From the NCBI RefSeq assembly GCF_001050135.1, contig NZ_CP012040.1:3737001-3801000 (forward strand): a stretch of 64,000 nt of DNA, written 5' to 3'. How positions within the stretch are numbered: position 1 is the stretch's first letter; each line of letters opens with the position of its first letter. Of the stretch, positions 18,191 through 27,585 are shown one piece after another. Made by a program: the position numbers and the translations under genes. This DNA is from Cyclobacterium amurskyense (GTDB lineage: Bacteria; Bacteroidota; Bacteroidia; Cytophagales; Cyclobacteriaceae). Below the pieces are notes generated by a model, which was not told the DNA's origin, ran no database searches, and saw only the letters and a list, made by a program, of their open reading frames with translations.

Positions 18191-18802
18191 ATGAGCTGGC
18201 AGGAATCGACAAAAAACAAAATGTTGCGTTTGGAATTACCTACTGACCCAAGGTGGGTGGACATTGCAAGTATAAGCCTTGAATCCATATTAGTCGACCA
18301 TGCTTATTGCGAACAAAAGGCAGCTTCCTCATGCATTTCTCTGATAATTAAGTTTCCTGAATTTGATCAAATGGTAGATGTGCTCACACCAGTGGTGGCA
18401 GAAGAGTGGGCGCACTTTGAGGCTGTAATGGGGCAAATAAGAAAACGAGGTTATAAGTTTGGTTTTCCAAGAAAAGACAATTATGTTATTCAACTTCAGT
18501 CATTCGTGAGGAAAGGGGGTAGCAGAAAAGACCAGCTTTCCGAGCTTTTATTGATGAATGCCCTTATAGAAGCCAGGTCTTGTGAACGTTTTAAACTGCT
18601 GTGGAAAAACCTTGATGACAAGGAGCTCTGTGATTTTTACCATGAGCTTATGATTTCTGAAGCAGGTCATTATGTTAACTTTATCCAACTTGCAAAAAAG
18701 TACCAGGACCCTGAAAAGGTTGAATTACGTTGGCAAGAGTGGTTGGCGCACGAAAAGGAGGTTTTGAAAGAACTAGAGATCAGGGGAGACCGAATGCATT
18801 AA
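18191..18802 (+). CDS. miaE: tRNA-(ms2io6A)-hydroxylase-like protein (MiaE)
   Basis: Ferritin-like di-iron protein of 203 residues. The six metal ligands appear as paired ExxH-type motifs on helices: VDHAYCEQKAASS, VAEEWAHFEAVM, ALIEARSCERF and MISEAGHYVNF. The WGxHF-like WAHFEAVMGQIRKRGY segment is typical of MiaE, which hydroxylates ms2i6A37 in tRNA. It starts 9 bp after the porin gene, so it is likely the third gene of the lpxK transcript. I am confident of the family and fairly confident of the tRNA substrate. Confidence 0.9.
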   Translation: MSWQESTKNKMLRLELPTDPRWVDIASISLESILVDHAYCEQKAASSCISLIIKFPEFDQMVDVLTPVVAEEWAHFEAVMGQIRKRGYKFGFPRKDNYVIQLQSFVRKGGSRKDQLSELLLMNALIEARSCERFKLLWKNLDDKELCDFYHELMISEAGHYVNFIQLAKKYQDPEKVELRWQEWLAHEKEVLKELEIRGDRMH

Positions 18803-18942
18803 TACTCAACGGGAATAAGTTAATACCCAATCCAATACATGGTTAACATTGCTAGCCATTGCTGTAAGCCTGAAAATATCAATATTAGCTAATAGCTCTT
18901 TTATCACTTGAAAGAATCATTTCGTGGTGACGTAGGTAAACA

Positions 18943-19134
18943 CTATTACATAATCCAGGTTAAACCCGAAATATGCAATAGACAATCTATTACCTGCTGA
19001 AATCGCTTCAAAATCAGCCACTTCGTTGCTGTTTTCAATTTCACCATAGCGGTGCTATGCTAAAATCTCCAAACAGCCTGATTTTCTTGCGATTGCAACA
19101 CACATCACGAATCCTATTACATAATCCGGGTTAA
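18943..19134 (+). repeat. Intergenic repeat copy A
   Basis: About 190 bp of a sequence found again at 27331-27455 and 32465-32677. It begins CTATTACATAATCCAGGTTA and ends with the near-identical direct repeat CTATTACATAATCCGGGTTA. Inside are the small palindrome CATAGCGGTGCTATG and the block CTAAAATCTCCAAACAGCCT. Copy A lacks the roughly 55-bp internal segment with two hairpins that copies B and C have. It fills most of the 437-bp gap between miaE and the ABC permease gene; I see no gene there. Confidence 0.85.
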
Positions 19135-19239
19135 AAACAATTAAAAAACCTTTGATTTCTTTTTATGAAGGGTATTTATAGTTAATATTAACGATAAAGA
19201 CGTGAATAAAATTAATTATTGGCCACTTACGGACAATTT

Positions 19240-20484
19240 ATGAATCTGCTCGAAAATATTAGAGAAGCCTTTAGATCGGTAAAATCAAATCTTCTCAGGA
19301 CCATTTTAACCGGCTTGATTATAGCCATTGGCATCACCTCTTTGGTAGGCATGCTTACAGCAATAGACGCAATGAAGGCTCAAATCGAAGAAAGTTTATC
19401 TGGGTTTGGTGCCAATAATTTTGATGTTAGGAGTAAAGGATTTTCAGGGGGTAGGGCTACTTCTTCAGGAATTGCTCAAAAGAATTACCCTAATATTACC
19501 TTTAGAGAGGCTTCTGAATTTCAAGATAAATACAATCAGAGAGGCGTTTCAACAGTGACTACCTTCGTGTCGGGTTCAGCAGAAGTCAAAAAAGACTCCA
19601 AAAAGACCAATCCCAATAGTCGAATTATAGGAGGAGATGAGAATTATTTTTTAATTAAAGGGGTGGCCATAGATAAAGGTAGAAGTTTCAGCAATGTGGA
19701 AATAGAGTATGGAAACAATGTTTGTGTCATAGGAACCGAGATTCAAAAAACTCTATTTGATGATAAGGAAAACCCTCTGAATCAATACATTTCTTTTTAT
19801 GGTAAGCGGTATACTATTGTTGGGATTATGGAAAAACAAGGTGGTGTTGGTGGAGATTCTGGTGCTGATCGAGCGATTATTATTCCTATACTTAATGCCA
19901 GAAACCTCGATAAGAGAGGAAGTTTCAGGTATACCATTACCATAGCAGGGCAAGACCCTTTAAAGTTGCAATACGAAATGGGTCAGGCAACAGGTATTAT
20001 GCGGGCTATTCGGGAAGATGGGGTAGGCATGGAGGATTCTTTTGAAGTTGTAAAATCCCAAACCCTCGGAGAAAGTCTTGAAGAGATTGCAGGGTATCTT
20101 AGGATTGGTGGTTTTGGAATAGGCTTTATCACCTTACTAGGAGCCTCGATTGGATTGATGAACATAATGTTGGTATCTGTTACAGAAAGAACAAGAGAAA
20201 TTGGGATTAGAAAAGCAATGGGAGCTACCCCACTTCGGATACGACAGCAATTTTTAATTGAAGCCATTGTTATTTGTGTTTTAGGCGGGATACTCGGAGT
20301 AATAATGGGGATTGGTATAGGGAATATTGTGGGCAATACAGTGGGTCCAGGCGGATTTTTGATTCCTTGGGTTTGGATTATTTTTTCATTTGTAGTCTGT
20401 ATTTTGGTAGGATTGTTTTCCGGGCTTTTGCCTGCCTATAAAGCCAGTAAACTTGATCCTATAGAATCACTTCGGTACGAGTAA
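19240..20484 (+). CDS. ABC transporter permease, MacB/FtsX type
   Basis: Permease of about 414 residues with the MacB-type layout: one N-terminal membrane helix after a basic segment (RTILTGLIIAIGITSLVGML), a periplasmic MacB_PCD domain with the Gly-rich stretch typical of the family, then three C-terminal helices with the FtsX motif (SVTERTREIGIRKAMGATP). I use the ATG at 19240; an in-frame TTG 21 bp upstream is possible. No ATPase gene is adjacent, so the partner LolD/MacB-type ATPase must be encoded elsewhere. Likely roles are lipoprotein or small-molecule export; substrate unknown. Confidence 0.9.
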   Translation: MNLLENIREAFRSVKSNLLRTILTGLIIAIGITSLVGMLTAIDAMKAQIEESLSGFGANNFDVRSKGFSGGRATSSGIAQKNYPNITFREASEFQDKYNQRGVSTVTTFVSGSAEVKKDSKKTNPNSRIIGGDENYFLIKGVAIDKGRSFSNVEIEYGNNVCVIGTEIQKTLFDDKENPLNQYISFYGKRYTIVGIMEKQGGVGGDSGADRAIIIPILNARNLDKRGSFRYTITIAGQDPLKLQYEMGQATGIMRAIREDGVGMEDSFEVVKSQTLGESLEEIAGYLRIGGFGIGFITLLGASIGLMNIMLVSVTERTREIGIRKAMGATPLRIRQQFLIEAIVICVLGGILGVIMGIGIGNIVGNTVGPGGFLIPWVWIIFSFVVCILVGLFSGLLPAYKASKLDPIESLRYE

Positions 20485-20495
20485 ATAAAAAATAA

Positions 20496-22184
20496 ATGAA
20501 TAAGAATACATTTGATGCCATTGTAATCGGCTCAGGGATTAGCGGAGGATGGGCCGCAAAGGAATTGTGTGAGAAAGGATTAAAAACACTGGTATTAGAA
20601 AGGGGAAAAGATGTAAAGCACAAGGTGGATTACCCTACCATGCATACTCCTCCCTGGGAATTCCCTTTGCGTGGACAAATGCCACTAGAAGTAAAAAAGG
20701 AAAACCCCATTGTCTCTAGGTGTTATGCATTCAAAGATGATGCGGATCATTTTTTTGTCAAAGACAAAGAGCATCCATATATTCAAGATAAGCCATTTGA
20801 TTGGATTCGGGGTTACCAAGTAGGAGGTAAATCCCTACTTTGGGCCAGACAGGTACAAAGATGGAGCAAGTATGATTTTGAGGGGCCGGGAAGGGATGGC
20901 TTCGCTGTAGATTGGCCAATTCGCTATGAGGATATAGCCCCATGGTACAGTTATGTGGAACGCTTTATTGGCGTCAGCGGAAATAAAGATGGCTTGGAAA
21001 CTTTACCTGATGGTGAGTTTTTACCAGCATGGGAAATGAACAAGGTTGAAAAAACTATTCAACAAAGAGTAAACGCAGCCTATCCTGATAGAAATTTCGT
21101 GATTGGAAGGTGTGCCCATCTTACCAAACCTGCTGCGCATCACAAGGCACAAGGAAGAGGGCAATGCATGGCGAGAAGTATGTGCCAGAGAGGTTGTCCT
21201 TTTGGGGCCTATTTTAGCTCAAATTCTTCTACTTTGCCAGCTGCAGAAGCTACTGGAAATCTTACAATAAGGCCTCATTCAGTGGTGCATTCTTTGATCT
21301 ATGACGATGCTAAGGGTAAAGCAACAGGTGTGCAAGTGGTAGATTCGGAAACCTTAGAAACCACCGAGTATTTTGCCAAAGTGATTTTTGTAAATGCTTC
21401 TACACTAAACTCAAACCTTATATTGCTCAACTCTAAATCAAGTCGATTCCCTGAGGGTTTAGGCAATGACAATGGATTGCTAGGGACTCATATTGCTTTT
21501 CACAACTACCGAGGGTCATTGTCAGCCAGAATGGATGGGTTTCTTGAAGACTACTATTATGGACGTAGGCCTACAGCCATCATGATGCCCAATTTTAGAA
21601 ATGTGAAAAAACAGGAAATGGATTTTCTTAGAGGGTACATGACCTTTTATTCGGCTGGTAGAGGTGGATGGGGTAATGCGAGAAATACAGATTTTGGACC
21701 TGGTTTTAAAGAAGCCAACTCAGAAGCTGGTGCTTGGGGTGTGTACATGATGATGCAGGGGGAGACAATACCAAAGTTAGAAAACAGGGTATACCTGGAT
21801 GATGAGGTCAAAGATAAATGGGGTATGCCTGTACTAAGGGTTGATGTTGGATACGACGAAAACGATGAAAAATCTCTAAAGGACTTTTTGGACCAAGGGG
21901 CAGAAATGTTAGAAAAGGCGGGCTGTAAGGATATCCGGCAAAGAGATAGTGGGCAAGCACCCGGTTTAGATATTCATGAAATGGGAGGGGTAAGAATGGG
22001 TAAAGATCCATCTACTTCTTTGTTGGGAAAACACCATCAACTACATGCTTGTCCGAATGTTTATGTAACTGATGGATCCTCCATGACTTCTACAGGGACA
22101 CAAAACCCTAGCCTTACTTTTATGGCTTTTACAGCAAGGGCTGTAGATCATGCTGTTAAAGCATTGAAAAGAAATGAGATATAG
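20496..22184 (+). CDS. GMC family oxidoreductase
   Basis: FAD-dependent alcohol/sugar dehydrogenase-like protein of 562 residues. It has the N-terminal dinucleotide fold IGSGISGGWAAKELCEKG (residues 11-28), the GGKSLLWARQ segment, a Cys-rich stretch (CMARSMCQRGCPFGAY) common in the gluconate/sorbitol dehydrogenase-like GMC branch, and the C-terminal active-site region VYVTDGSSMTSTGTQNPSLT. The family usually oxidises sugars or polyols and passes electrons to a cytochrome partner. No small subunit or cytochrome gene is adjacent. It follows the ABC permease gene by 11 bp and precedes a sulfatase, so carbohydrate use is a reasonable but unproven context. Confidence 0.92.
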   Translation: MNKNTFDAIVIGSGISGGWAAKELCEKGLKTLVLERGKDVKHKVDYPTMHTPPWEFPLRGQMPLEVKKENPIVSRCYAFKDDADHFFVKDKEHPYIQDKPFDWIRGYQVGGKSLLWARQVQRWSKYDFEGPGRDGFAVDWPIRYEDIAPWYSYVERFIGVSGNKDGLETLPDGEFLPAWEMNKVEKTIQQRVNAAYPDRNFVIGRCAHLTKPAAHHKAQGRGQCMARSMCQRGCPFGAYFSSNSSTLPAAEATGNLTIRPHSVVHSLIYDDAKGKATGVQVVDSETLETTEYFAKVIFVNASTLNSNLILLNSKSSRFPEGLGNDNGLLGTHIAFHNYRGSLSARMDGFLEDYYYGRRPTAIMMPNFRNVKKQEMDFLRGYMTFYSAGRGGWGNARNTDFGPGFKEANSEAGAWGVYMMMQGETIPKLENRVYLDDEVKDKWGMPVLRVDVGYDENDEKSLKDFLDQGAEMLEKAGCKDIRQRDSGQAPGLDIHEMGGVRMGKDPSTSLLGKHHQLHACPNVYVTDGSSMTSTGTQNPSLTFMAFTARAVDHAVKALKRNEI

Positions 22185-22322
22185 TTTATTATGCAATTGG
22201 GATTTTCAATTTGATCTCTGATTTAATGAAGGTAGAATTTATAATGATATGTAAAAATTTGAATTAAAATATTTAACTTACGGCTTAATTTTCTTTTAAA
22301 GTCGCCTGATTAATAAAAAAAT

Positions 22323-23906
22323 ATGAAAAGATTACTATTGTTTAGTCTCTACCTTGCCTTTGGCGCAGGTGTCATTAGTTGTAAACCCGAAGAAATAAAG
22401 GAGAAAACCCGGCCTAATATTATCTTCATAATGAGTGATGATCATGCTTATCAGGCGATAAGTGCTTACGGTCATGGGCTTAATGAAACCCCAAATATTG
22501 ATCGAATAGCCAATGAAGGGGCTATTTTTCATCGTGCTACCGTAACCAATTCAATTTGTGCACCCAGTAGGGCCGTAATGTTGACTGGAAAGCATAGTTT
22601 TATCAATGGCAAGGTTGATAATATCCAGCCATTTGATTGGGATCAGGATAATTTTCCCAAGTTACTTCAAGCCAATGGTTACCAAACAGCCATGATTGGA
22701 AAAATACATATGGATGGTCTTCCACAAGGGTTTGACTTTTCCATGGTTCTTCCTGGTCAGGGACATTATTACAATCCAGATTTCTTAATTAATGGAGAAA
22801 AGAAACAGATAGAGGGATATTGCACAGACATTATCACAGATGCTGCATTGAACTGGTTGAAAAATGACAGAAAGGAAGACGAGCCTTTTCTTTTGCTATA
22901 TCACCAAAAAGCACCTCATAGAAATTGGAAACCTGCTCAGAAATATTTGACTTTATATGACGATGTGACCTTTGACCCTCCTGCGAATTTCTTTGATGAT
23001 TATGAAGGAAGAGGAACTGCTGCTAAAACGCAGGAGATGGAGATTGATGGACATGCACGTTGGGGACATGACTTCAAATTTCAATTTGACCCTACCAATG
23101 GAGATACCACTTGGTTGGTAAATCAGTTGAAGCGATTGAATCCTGAACAATTGGAAGACTGGCTGGCAGCTTATGAACCTAAAAATAAGGCCATGCGTGA
23201 GGCGAATCTAAGCGGTAAGGAATTGGCTTTGTGGAAATACAATCGCTATATCAAGGATTACTTGAGAACGATCAAATCTGTAGATGATGGTGTAGGGGAA
23301 CTTTTGGATTACTTAAAAGAGACTGGGCTAGATGAAAATACAATAGTGGTATATACATCTGATCAAGGATTTTATTTGGGAGAACATGGTTGGTTTGACA
23401 AACGCTTTATGTATGAGGAATCCTTCAGAACGCCACTATTGATGAAGTATCCAAAAGAGATTAAAGCAGGTAGTAGTTTTAACCAATTGGTTCAGAACCT
23501 TGATTTTGCACCTACCTTTTTGGATTATGCAGGAATAGCCATTCCTGAGGAAATGCAAGGTGAATCGTTTAAGGATTTGGTAGCAGGGAAGACGGATGAG
23601 TGGAGAGATGCTGTGTACTATACTTATTATGAGTATCCGGCTGAGCATCAAGTTAAGCGGCATTATGGAGTGTCCACCAAACGTTACAAACTCATTCATT
23701 TTTACTATGATATAGATGAGTGGGAATTGTATGACTTGGAAAAAGATCCTTCGGAAATGAAAAGTGTCTATGATGATCCAGCCTATGCTGAGGTCCAAAA
23801 AATGATGCATGAAAAGTTGGAAGAGACAAGGAAAAAATATGGTGACAGTGATGAACTGAACCAACATTACCTTGATGCCTATTTGGAACATAGGGCAAAT
23901 AGATAA
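22323..23906 (+). CDS. Sulfatase (formylglycine-dependent), lipoprotein
   Basis: Type I sulfatase of 527 residues. A lipoprotein signal with Cys20 (GVISC) places it on an envelope membrane. Metal site IFIMSDDHAY (Asp39-Asp40) is followed by the modification motif CAPSR with Cys79 as the formylglycine precursor and LTGKH after it. The second metal region is VYTSDQGFYLGEHGWFDKR, and the C-terminal part has the usual KRYKLIHFYYDIDEWELYDL end. The whole layout matches carbohydrate or steroid sulfatases of marine Bacteroidota. It needs an anaerobic- or FGE-type maturase, not seen here. The substrate is not readable; no glycoside hydrolase or SusCD pair is adjacent. Confidence 0.95.
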   Translation: MKRLLLFSLYLAFGAGVISCKPEEIKEKTRPNIIFIMSDDHAYQAISAYGHGLNETPNIDRIANEGAIFHRATVTNSICAPSRAVMLTGKHSFINGKVDNIQPFDWDQDNFPKLLQANGYQTAMIGKIHMDGLPQGFDFSMVLPGQGHYYNPDFLINGEKKQIEGYCTDIITDAALNWLKNDRKEDEPFLLLYHQKAPHRNWKPAQKYLTLYDDVTFDPPANFFDDYEGRGTAAKTQEMEIDGHARWGHDFKFQFDPTNGDTTWLVNQLKRLNPEQLEDWLAAYEPKNKAMREANLSGKELALWKYNRYIKDYLRTIKSVDDGVGELLDYLKETGLDENTIVVYTSDQGFYLGEHGWFDKRFMYEESFRTPLLMKYPKEIKAGSSFNQLVQNLDFAPTFLDYAGIAIPEEMQGESFKDLVAGKTDEWRDAVYYTYYEYPAEHQVKRHYGVSTKRYKLIHFYYDIDEWELYDLEKDPSEMKSVYDDPAYAEVQKMMHEKLEETRKKYGDSDELNQHYLDAYLEHRANR

Positions 23907-23927
23907 TTGAATTCAAATTTAAAAAAG

Positions 23928-23958
23928 GCATGAGGATATATTCTTCATGCTTTTTTTT
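23928..23958 (+). terminator. Intrinsic terminator of the sulfatase gene
   Basis: GCATGAGGA (23928-23936) pairs with TCTTCATGC (23942-23950), one G-U pair, followed by eight T residues. It lies 22 bp after the sulfatase stop. Confidence 0.85.
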
Positions 23959-24174
23959 GTGTCAAAAAATAATATTAAAGATTAGAAATACTTGTCACCT
24001 AATTAGGGATTGTATCCTAACCTAGCATAAAGCAGCATACTGCCTTTTTTTAGGAATTGGTATTTGAAAAAAACTGCCCTATTTCCATAAATAAAGTTCG
24101 GAATTATAACACCGAACGAAAGGCCTATTTTACTTTTTCATATTTGAAGCGTTAATTGTTAATGCCTTAGTCAA

Positions 24175-24357
24175 ATGAAAAAGTTTAAGATTATCCTTGT
24201 CAGCATTTTTATAGCCATTCTTTTCCTATCAGATCTTTTGATTTCCCAGTCTAATTTCGAAGAGGGAAAAGAAAGCTATGCTTTAGGTGCATTTAATGTC
24301 AAAAATGGTACAAGTTTTTTTTTCAATAAAACAAGTTTTTCCGAACTCCTACACTAG
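24175..24357 (+). CDS. Small secreted or membrane peptide, hypothetical
   Basis: A 60-codon frame starting with a convincing signal/membrane segment (MKKFKIILVSIFIAILFLSD) followed by about 35 mixed residues ending FSELLH. It lies alone in the 666-bp gap between the sulfatase terminator and the TPR regulator gene. It could be a small exported peptide, the decayed 5' end of a lost gene, or chance. I recognise no family. Confidence 0.35.
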   Translation: MKKFKIILVSIFIAILFLSDLLISQSNFEEGKESYALGAFNVKNGTSFFFNKTSFSELLH

Positions 24358-24516
24358 TCGACTGACTGGGCTTGAGATGGTGTAGCTACCATCAATTCAT
24401 TTCTTCATTAACCTAAGAAATGGCTTGGATTAGCCTTTAAATGAAGTTTTTAGTAGCTTATTTTTTTACTGAGCATTCATTAGTATTTTTTTTTATAAAA
24501 ATTTAATTTGCATATT

Positions 24517-24524
24517 TAGCTTTG
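24517..24524 (+). promoter_or_regulatory. Possible -7 element for the TPR/AraC regulator gene
   Basis: TAGCTTTG fits TAnnTTTG, 48 bp before the ATG at 24573, in a very AT-rich stretch. No -33 TTTG is at standard distance. Confidence 0.3.
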
Positions 24525-24572
24525 AAAAAAAACATTTTTTGTAAAAGAATCTTTTTGTTAAGCTAGAGAACT

Positions 24573-26372
24573 ATGGGTGAAATTCCTGAAAGGGTTATCA
24601 TAGGAGACAAATCTATCGTGGTGTTGCCATTTGTTAACATGAGCAACGATCAAGAGAATGAATATTTCAGTGATGGTATTACGGAAGAAATAATCAATGC
24701 CCTAACCAAGGTGGAAGGGCTCAAGGTGATTGCCAGAACCTCATCTTTTGCTTTCAAAGGCAAGAATTTGGATGTAAGAGAAATAGGTCAGAAACTAGAT
24801 GTAGCCAATATTCTGGAGGGAAGTGTTCGGAAGGTTGCAAATCGTGTCCGAATTACTGCGCAGCTAATTAATGCCAAAAATGGAGTGCATTATTGGTCCA
24901 AGAATTTTGACCGCCAAATTCAGGACATTTTTGCTTTGCAGGATGAAATAAGCTTACTAATTGCTGACCAAATCCGAGAGAATTTTGGACATTTGAATAT
25001 TCAGGATCATTTGATTCAAGCTTCAACACGTAGTGTTTCTGCTTATGAACATTTTTTAAAGGGTCGATATCACCAACTTCAATGGACCGCCGCCTCTTTA
25101 AAACAAGCCATAGTTCAATACGACGCAGCCATTGCAAAAGACCCTGAATTTGCCAGAGCCTATTATGGAAATTTACAGTGTTATGGTTTATTAGTCATTT
25201 GGGGCTTTATACCTGCGGAAGAAGGAATGGGCAAAGCGATAGACAATTTTATAATTGCCAAGGAACTTGATACTGAACTGCCCGAATATCCCATGTCTTT
25301 TGTAGGAAGAAGCTTGTGGAAGGAATGGGATTTTAAACAGGGTTATGAATACATTCAGCAAACCTTGGCCATGAATCCCAAACATACTGATGCATTGGAG
25401 GCAATGGCTGAGTTGTTTATTGCCTTGGGCTATTTTGATCAAGCTGAGGTATTTGTGAAGAAAGCCTTGGAAGTGGATCCCTTGTCCCCCAATCACCACT
25501 TTACAATGGCCAATATCTATTATTTAAGGCAAGCTTTTGATATTTCTTTGCACCATATTGATAAAGCATTGCAGATCAATCCGGAATTTGACCATGCCGT
25601 GAGACTAAAGGTGAATGTTTTCATACTGTTGGGGAAAGAGGAGGAAGTTGAAGTGTTGGCTGAAAAATTTGAGGAAAAAGCATTGATAAAACTGCTTTAC
25701 GCAATTGTTAATAAGAAAATCGGGCAGGTTCCTAAAGAATACTTAGATGAATGGGAGGGTTTAGAAAGAGAAACAGGGGAAATAATGCCCTATAGATTGT
25801 TTATCCTAGCCAATGGAAATTGCTCTAAACAAGCCTTTAAGTTGTTGCAAAGTGGGATCGAAATGCGCAGAGGGCAATTAATGAACTATAGATATGAACC
25901 CTTTTTACAAGGCTTAAAAGAAATTGAAGGATTTGAAAGCTTACACAAGGCCAACTTTAGCTTGACTGGAAATGAAGAGTGGTTTGCCCAAGTGAAGCCA
26001 TCCCAAATTTTGGATGAAAGTGAATCGGATGTGTTAAAGGAAAAGTTAATTAGGTATTTTGACAAGGAAAAACCGTTCCTAGACCCCCAAATGAATTTAA
26101 ACGCTTTGGGTAGTAAATTGGAACTTCACCCCAACAAACTGTCCTATTTAATTAATGAAAAACTTAAAGTTAATTTTAACGAATTTGTGAACAATTACCG
26201 ATTAAATTATTTTAAAAAGATGGCGATCAATCCACGTTTTAATCACCTAACGCTGCTTGCACTGGCATTTGATAGTGGTTTTAATTCCAAAACAGTTTTC
26301 AATTCTTTCTTCAAGGCAAAAGAAGGAGTTACACCAAGTGTTTGGTTGAAAAAGGAAAAAATGGAAAAATAG
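24573..26372 (+). CDS. TolB-like domain / TPR / AraC-type HTH transcriptional regulator
   Basis: A 599-residue one-component regulator of unusual make-up. Residues about 12-145 form a TolB-N/FlgO-like domain (SIVVLPFVNMSNDQENEYFS, LKVIARTSSFAFKG, ANILEGSVRKVANRVRITAQ, HYWSKNFDRQ), normally found with adenylate cyclases or CadC-like regulators. Residues about 165-400 are TPR-like helices (DPEFARAYYGNLQCYG, PKHTDALEAMAELFIALGYFDQA, NPEFDHAVRLKVNVFILLG). Residues about 505-599 are an AraC helix-turn-helix (LNYFKKMAI, LTLLALAFDSGFNSKTVFNSFFKAKEGVTP). There is no signal peptide or membrane helix, so it is cytosolic. An in-frame stop lies just upstream, fixing the ATG as the earliest start. The target is unknown; the following Vat-like and TonB-receptor genes are candidates. 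Confidence 0.85.
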   Translation: MGEIPERVIIGDKSIVVLPFVNMSNDQENEYFSDGITEEIINALTKVEGLKVIARTSSFAFKGKNLDVREIGQKLDVANILEGSVRKVANRVRITAQLINAKNGVHYWSKNFDRQIQDIFALQDEISLLIADQIRENFGHLNIQDHLIQASTRSVSAYEHFLKGRYHQLQWTAASLKQAIVQYDAAIAKDPEFARAYYGNLQCYGLLVIWGFIPAEEGMGKAIDNFIIAKELDTELPEYPMSFVGRSLWKEWDFKQGYEYIQQTLAMNPKHTDALEAMAELFIALGYFDQAEVFVKKALEVDPLSPNHHFTMANIYYLRQAFDISLHHIDKALQINPEFDHAVRLKVNVFILLGKEEEVEVLAEKFEEKALIKLLYAIVNKKIGQVPKEYLDEWEGLERETGEIMPYRLFILANGNCSKQAFKLLQSGIEMRRGQLMNYRYEPFLQGLKEIEGFESLHKANFSLTGNEEWFAQVKPSQILDESESDVLKEKLIRYFDKEKPFLDPQMNLNALGSKLELHPNKLSYLINEKLKVNFNEFVNNYRLNYFKKMAINPRFNHLTLLALAFDSGFNSKTVFNSFFKAKEGVTPSVWLKKEKMEK

Positions 26373-26470
26373 CCAGCAAGGAAGCAAAAGGTATTACATT
26401 ATAATTCAGAACGCACCAGTAGATGTAAAGGCTCATATTTGTTCAGAATAATTTAATAAACTATTGTATC

Positions 26471-27115
26471 ATGAGAACGAATCCAATGCCTGGACCAGAT
26501 AAAAATGAATCTTTTCCTTTACTGAATCATAACAAACTGTGTTTCTTAAAGAATATCATTACCAATCCCAATATAGAAGTGGGGGATTATACCTATTATG
26601 ATGATTTAGAAGATGTTTACAATTTTGAAAAAAACGTCAAATATCATTTTGATTTTATAGGCGACAAATTAATAATAGGTAAATTTTGTATGATTGCCTC
26701 GGGTGTTTCATTTATAATGAACGGGGGGAATCACCTTAGTACTTCTATTTCAGCCTATCCTTTTGCTATTTTTGGTCGTGGCTGGGAAAAAGCCATGAAA
26801 GGAAAAAGCTACCCTTACAAAGGAGATACCATTGTAGGCAATGATGTTTGGTTAGGTCATAAAGTAAGGGTTATGCCGGGGGTGAAAATCGGTGATGGGG
26901 CCATTATTGCCAGCCATTCGGTGGTAACTGCTGATGTTCCACCCTATGCTATGGTTGGCGGAAATCCTGCCAAACTAATTCGAAAAAGATTTTCTGATAG
27001 CACCATTACTCGGTTGCTTGAATTAAAATGGTGGAATTGGCCCATTCAAAAAATAACCGACAATGCACACCTTTTGACCGGTGATGATATAGAAGGATTC
27101 TTAAAAGAGCTTTAA
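26471..27115 (+). CDS. Vat/CatB-like xenobiotic O-acetyltransferase
   Basis: Left-handed beta-helix acetyltransferase of 214 residues. It closely follows the plan of streptogramin A acetyltransferases: N-terminal NPMPGP, VGDYTYYDD, the catalytic His in FIMNGGNH (His88), YPFAIFGRGWEKAM, hexapeptide repeats GDTIVGNDVWLGHKVRVMPG and VKIGDGAIIASHSVV, then PPYAMVGGNPAKLIRKRF and LKWWNWP. Members acetylate streptogramin A or, in the CatB branch, chloramphenicol; many chromosomal homologues have no proven drug substrate. It lies about 98 bp after the TPR/AraC regulator on the same strand and is closed by a strong terminator. Family certain, resistance role only possible. Confidence 0.93.
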   Translation: MRTNPMPGPDKNESFPLLNHNKLCFLKNIITNPNIEVGDYTYYDDLEDVYNFEKNVKYHFDFIGDKLIIGKFCMIASGVSFIMNGGNHLSTSISAYPFAIFGRGWEKAMKGKSYPYKGDTIVGNDVWLGHKVRVMPGVKIGDGAIIASHSVVTADVPPYAMVGGNPAKLIRKRFSDSTITRLLELKWWNWPIQKITDNAHLLTGDDIEGFLKEL

Positions 27116-27251
27116 TTCAATGATATTTTTAAGGTGTTGAATAGATAAAAGCTAGGTTTTTTAATTCCCTTAAGCGGATAATTTAGCTAATGACGTATTT
27201 GTATAAGGAAATTTAATTAGACAAAGAAATGCAAAACAATTGTCACCTTAG

Positions 27252-27280
27252 GCTTCGGGTAAACACTCGAAGCTTTTTTT
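27252..27280 (+). terminator. Intrinsic terminator after the acetyltransferase gene
   Basis: GCTTCGGGT (27252-27260) pairs with ACTCGAAGC (27265-27273), with one G-U pair and an AAAC loop, followed by seven T residues. It is about 137 bp after the stop codon. Confidence 0.85.
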
Positions 27281-27330
27281 GTGCAATTTACAAGCACTAT
27301 CAAAAAACAGAGCCGGAATAGGTGACTCCC

Positions 27331-27455
27331 AATCTATTACGTGCTAAAATCTCCAAACATCCTGATTTCCTTGCGATTGCAACCCTTCCCGTAAACACGG
27401 GACAGGCTTTACCCCTGACACAGGGCGGAGAAATCCTATTACATAATACGGGTTG
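27331..27455 (+). repeat. Intergenic repeat copy B (internally deleted)
   Basis: Same family and orientation as copy A. It runs AATCTATTACGTGCT and then jumps directly to AAAATCTCCAAACATCCTGA, so about 85 bp present in A and C is missing. It keeps the segment with the hairpin TCCCGTAAACACGGGA and the CTGACACAGGGCGGAG part, and ends CCTATTACATAATACGGGTT. It occupies the gap before the TonB receptor gene; apart from this repeat and the terminator above, 27116-27585 holds no gene. Confidence 0.8.
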
Positions 27456-27524
27456 AAGTAATTTTTTTACCTACCAAAGAGGTTCACAATTATAAATTGG
27501 AACGATCCATAGGTCCCTGCCTGC

Positions 27525-27532
27525 TACTTTTG
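27525..27532 (+). promoter_or_regulatory. Possible -7 element for the TonB receptor gene
   Basis: TACTTTTG fits TAnnTTTG and lies 53 bp before the ATG at 27586. A TTG about 25 bp upstream is too far for a standard -33 element, so support is moderate at best. Confidence 0.35.
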
Positions 27533-27585
27533 AACCATCAATTTTATTTAAAAGTAGTATTCTTATCAACTTTAACTTATTTAAA

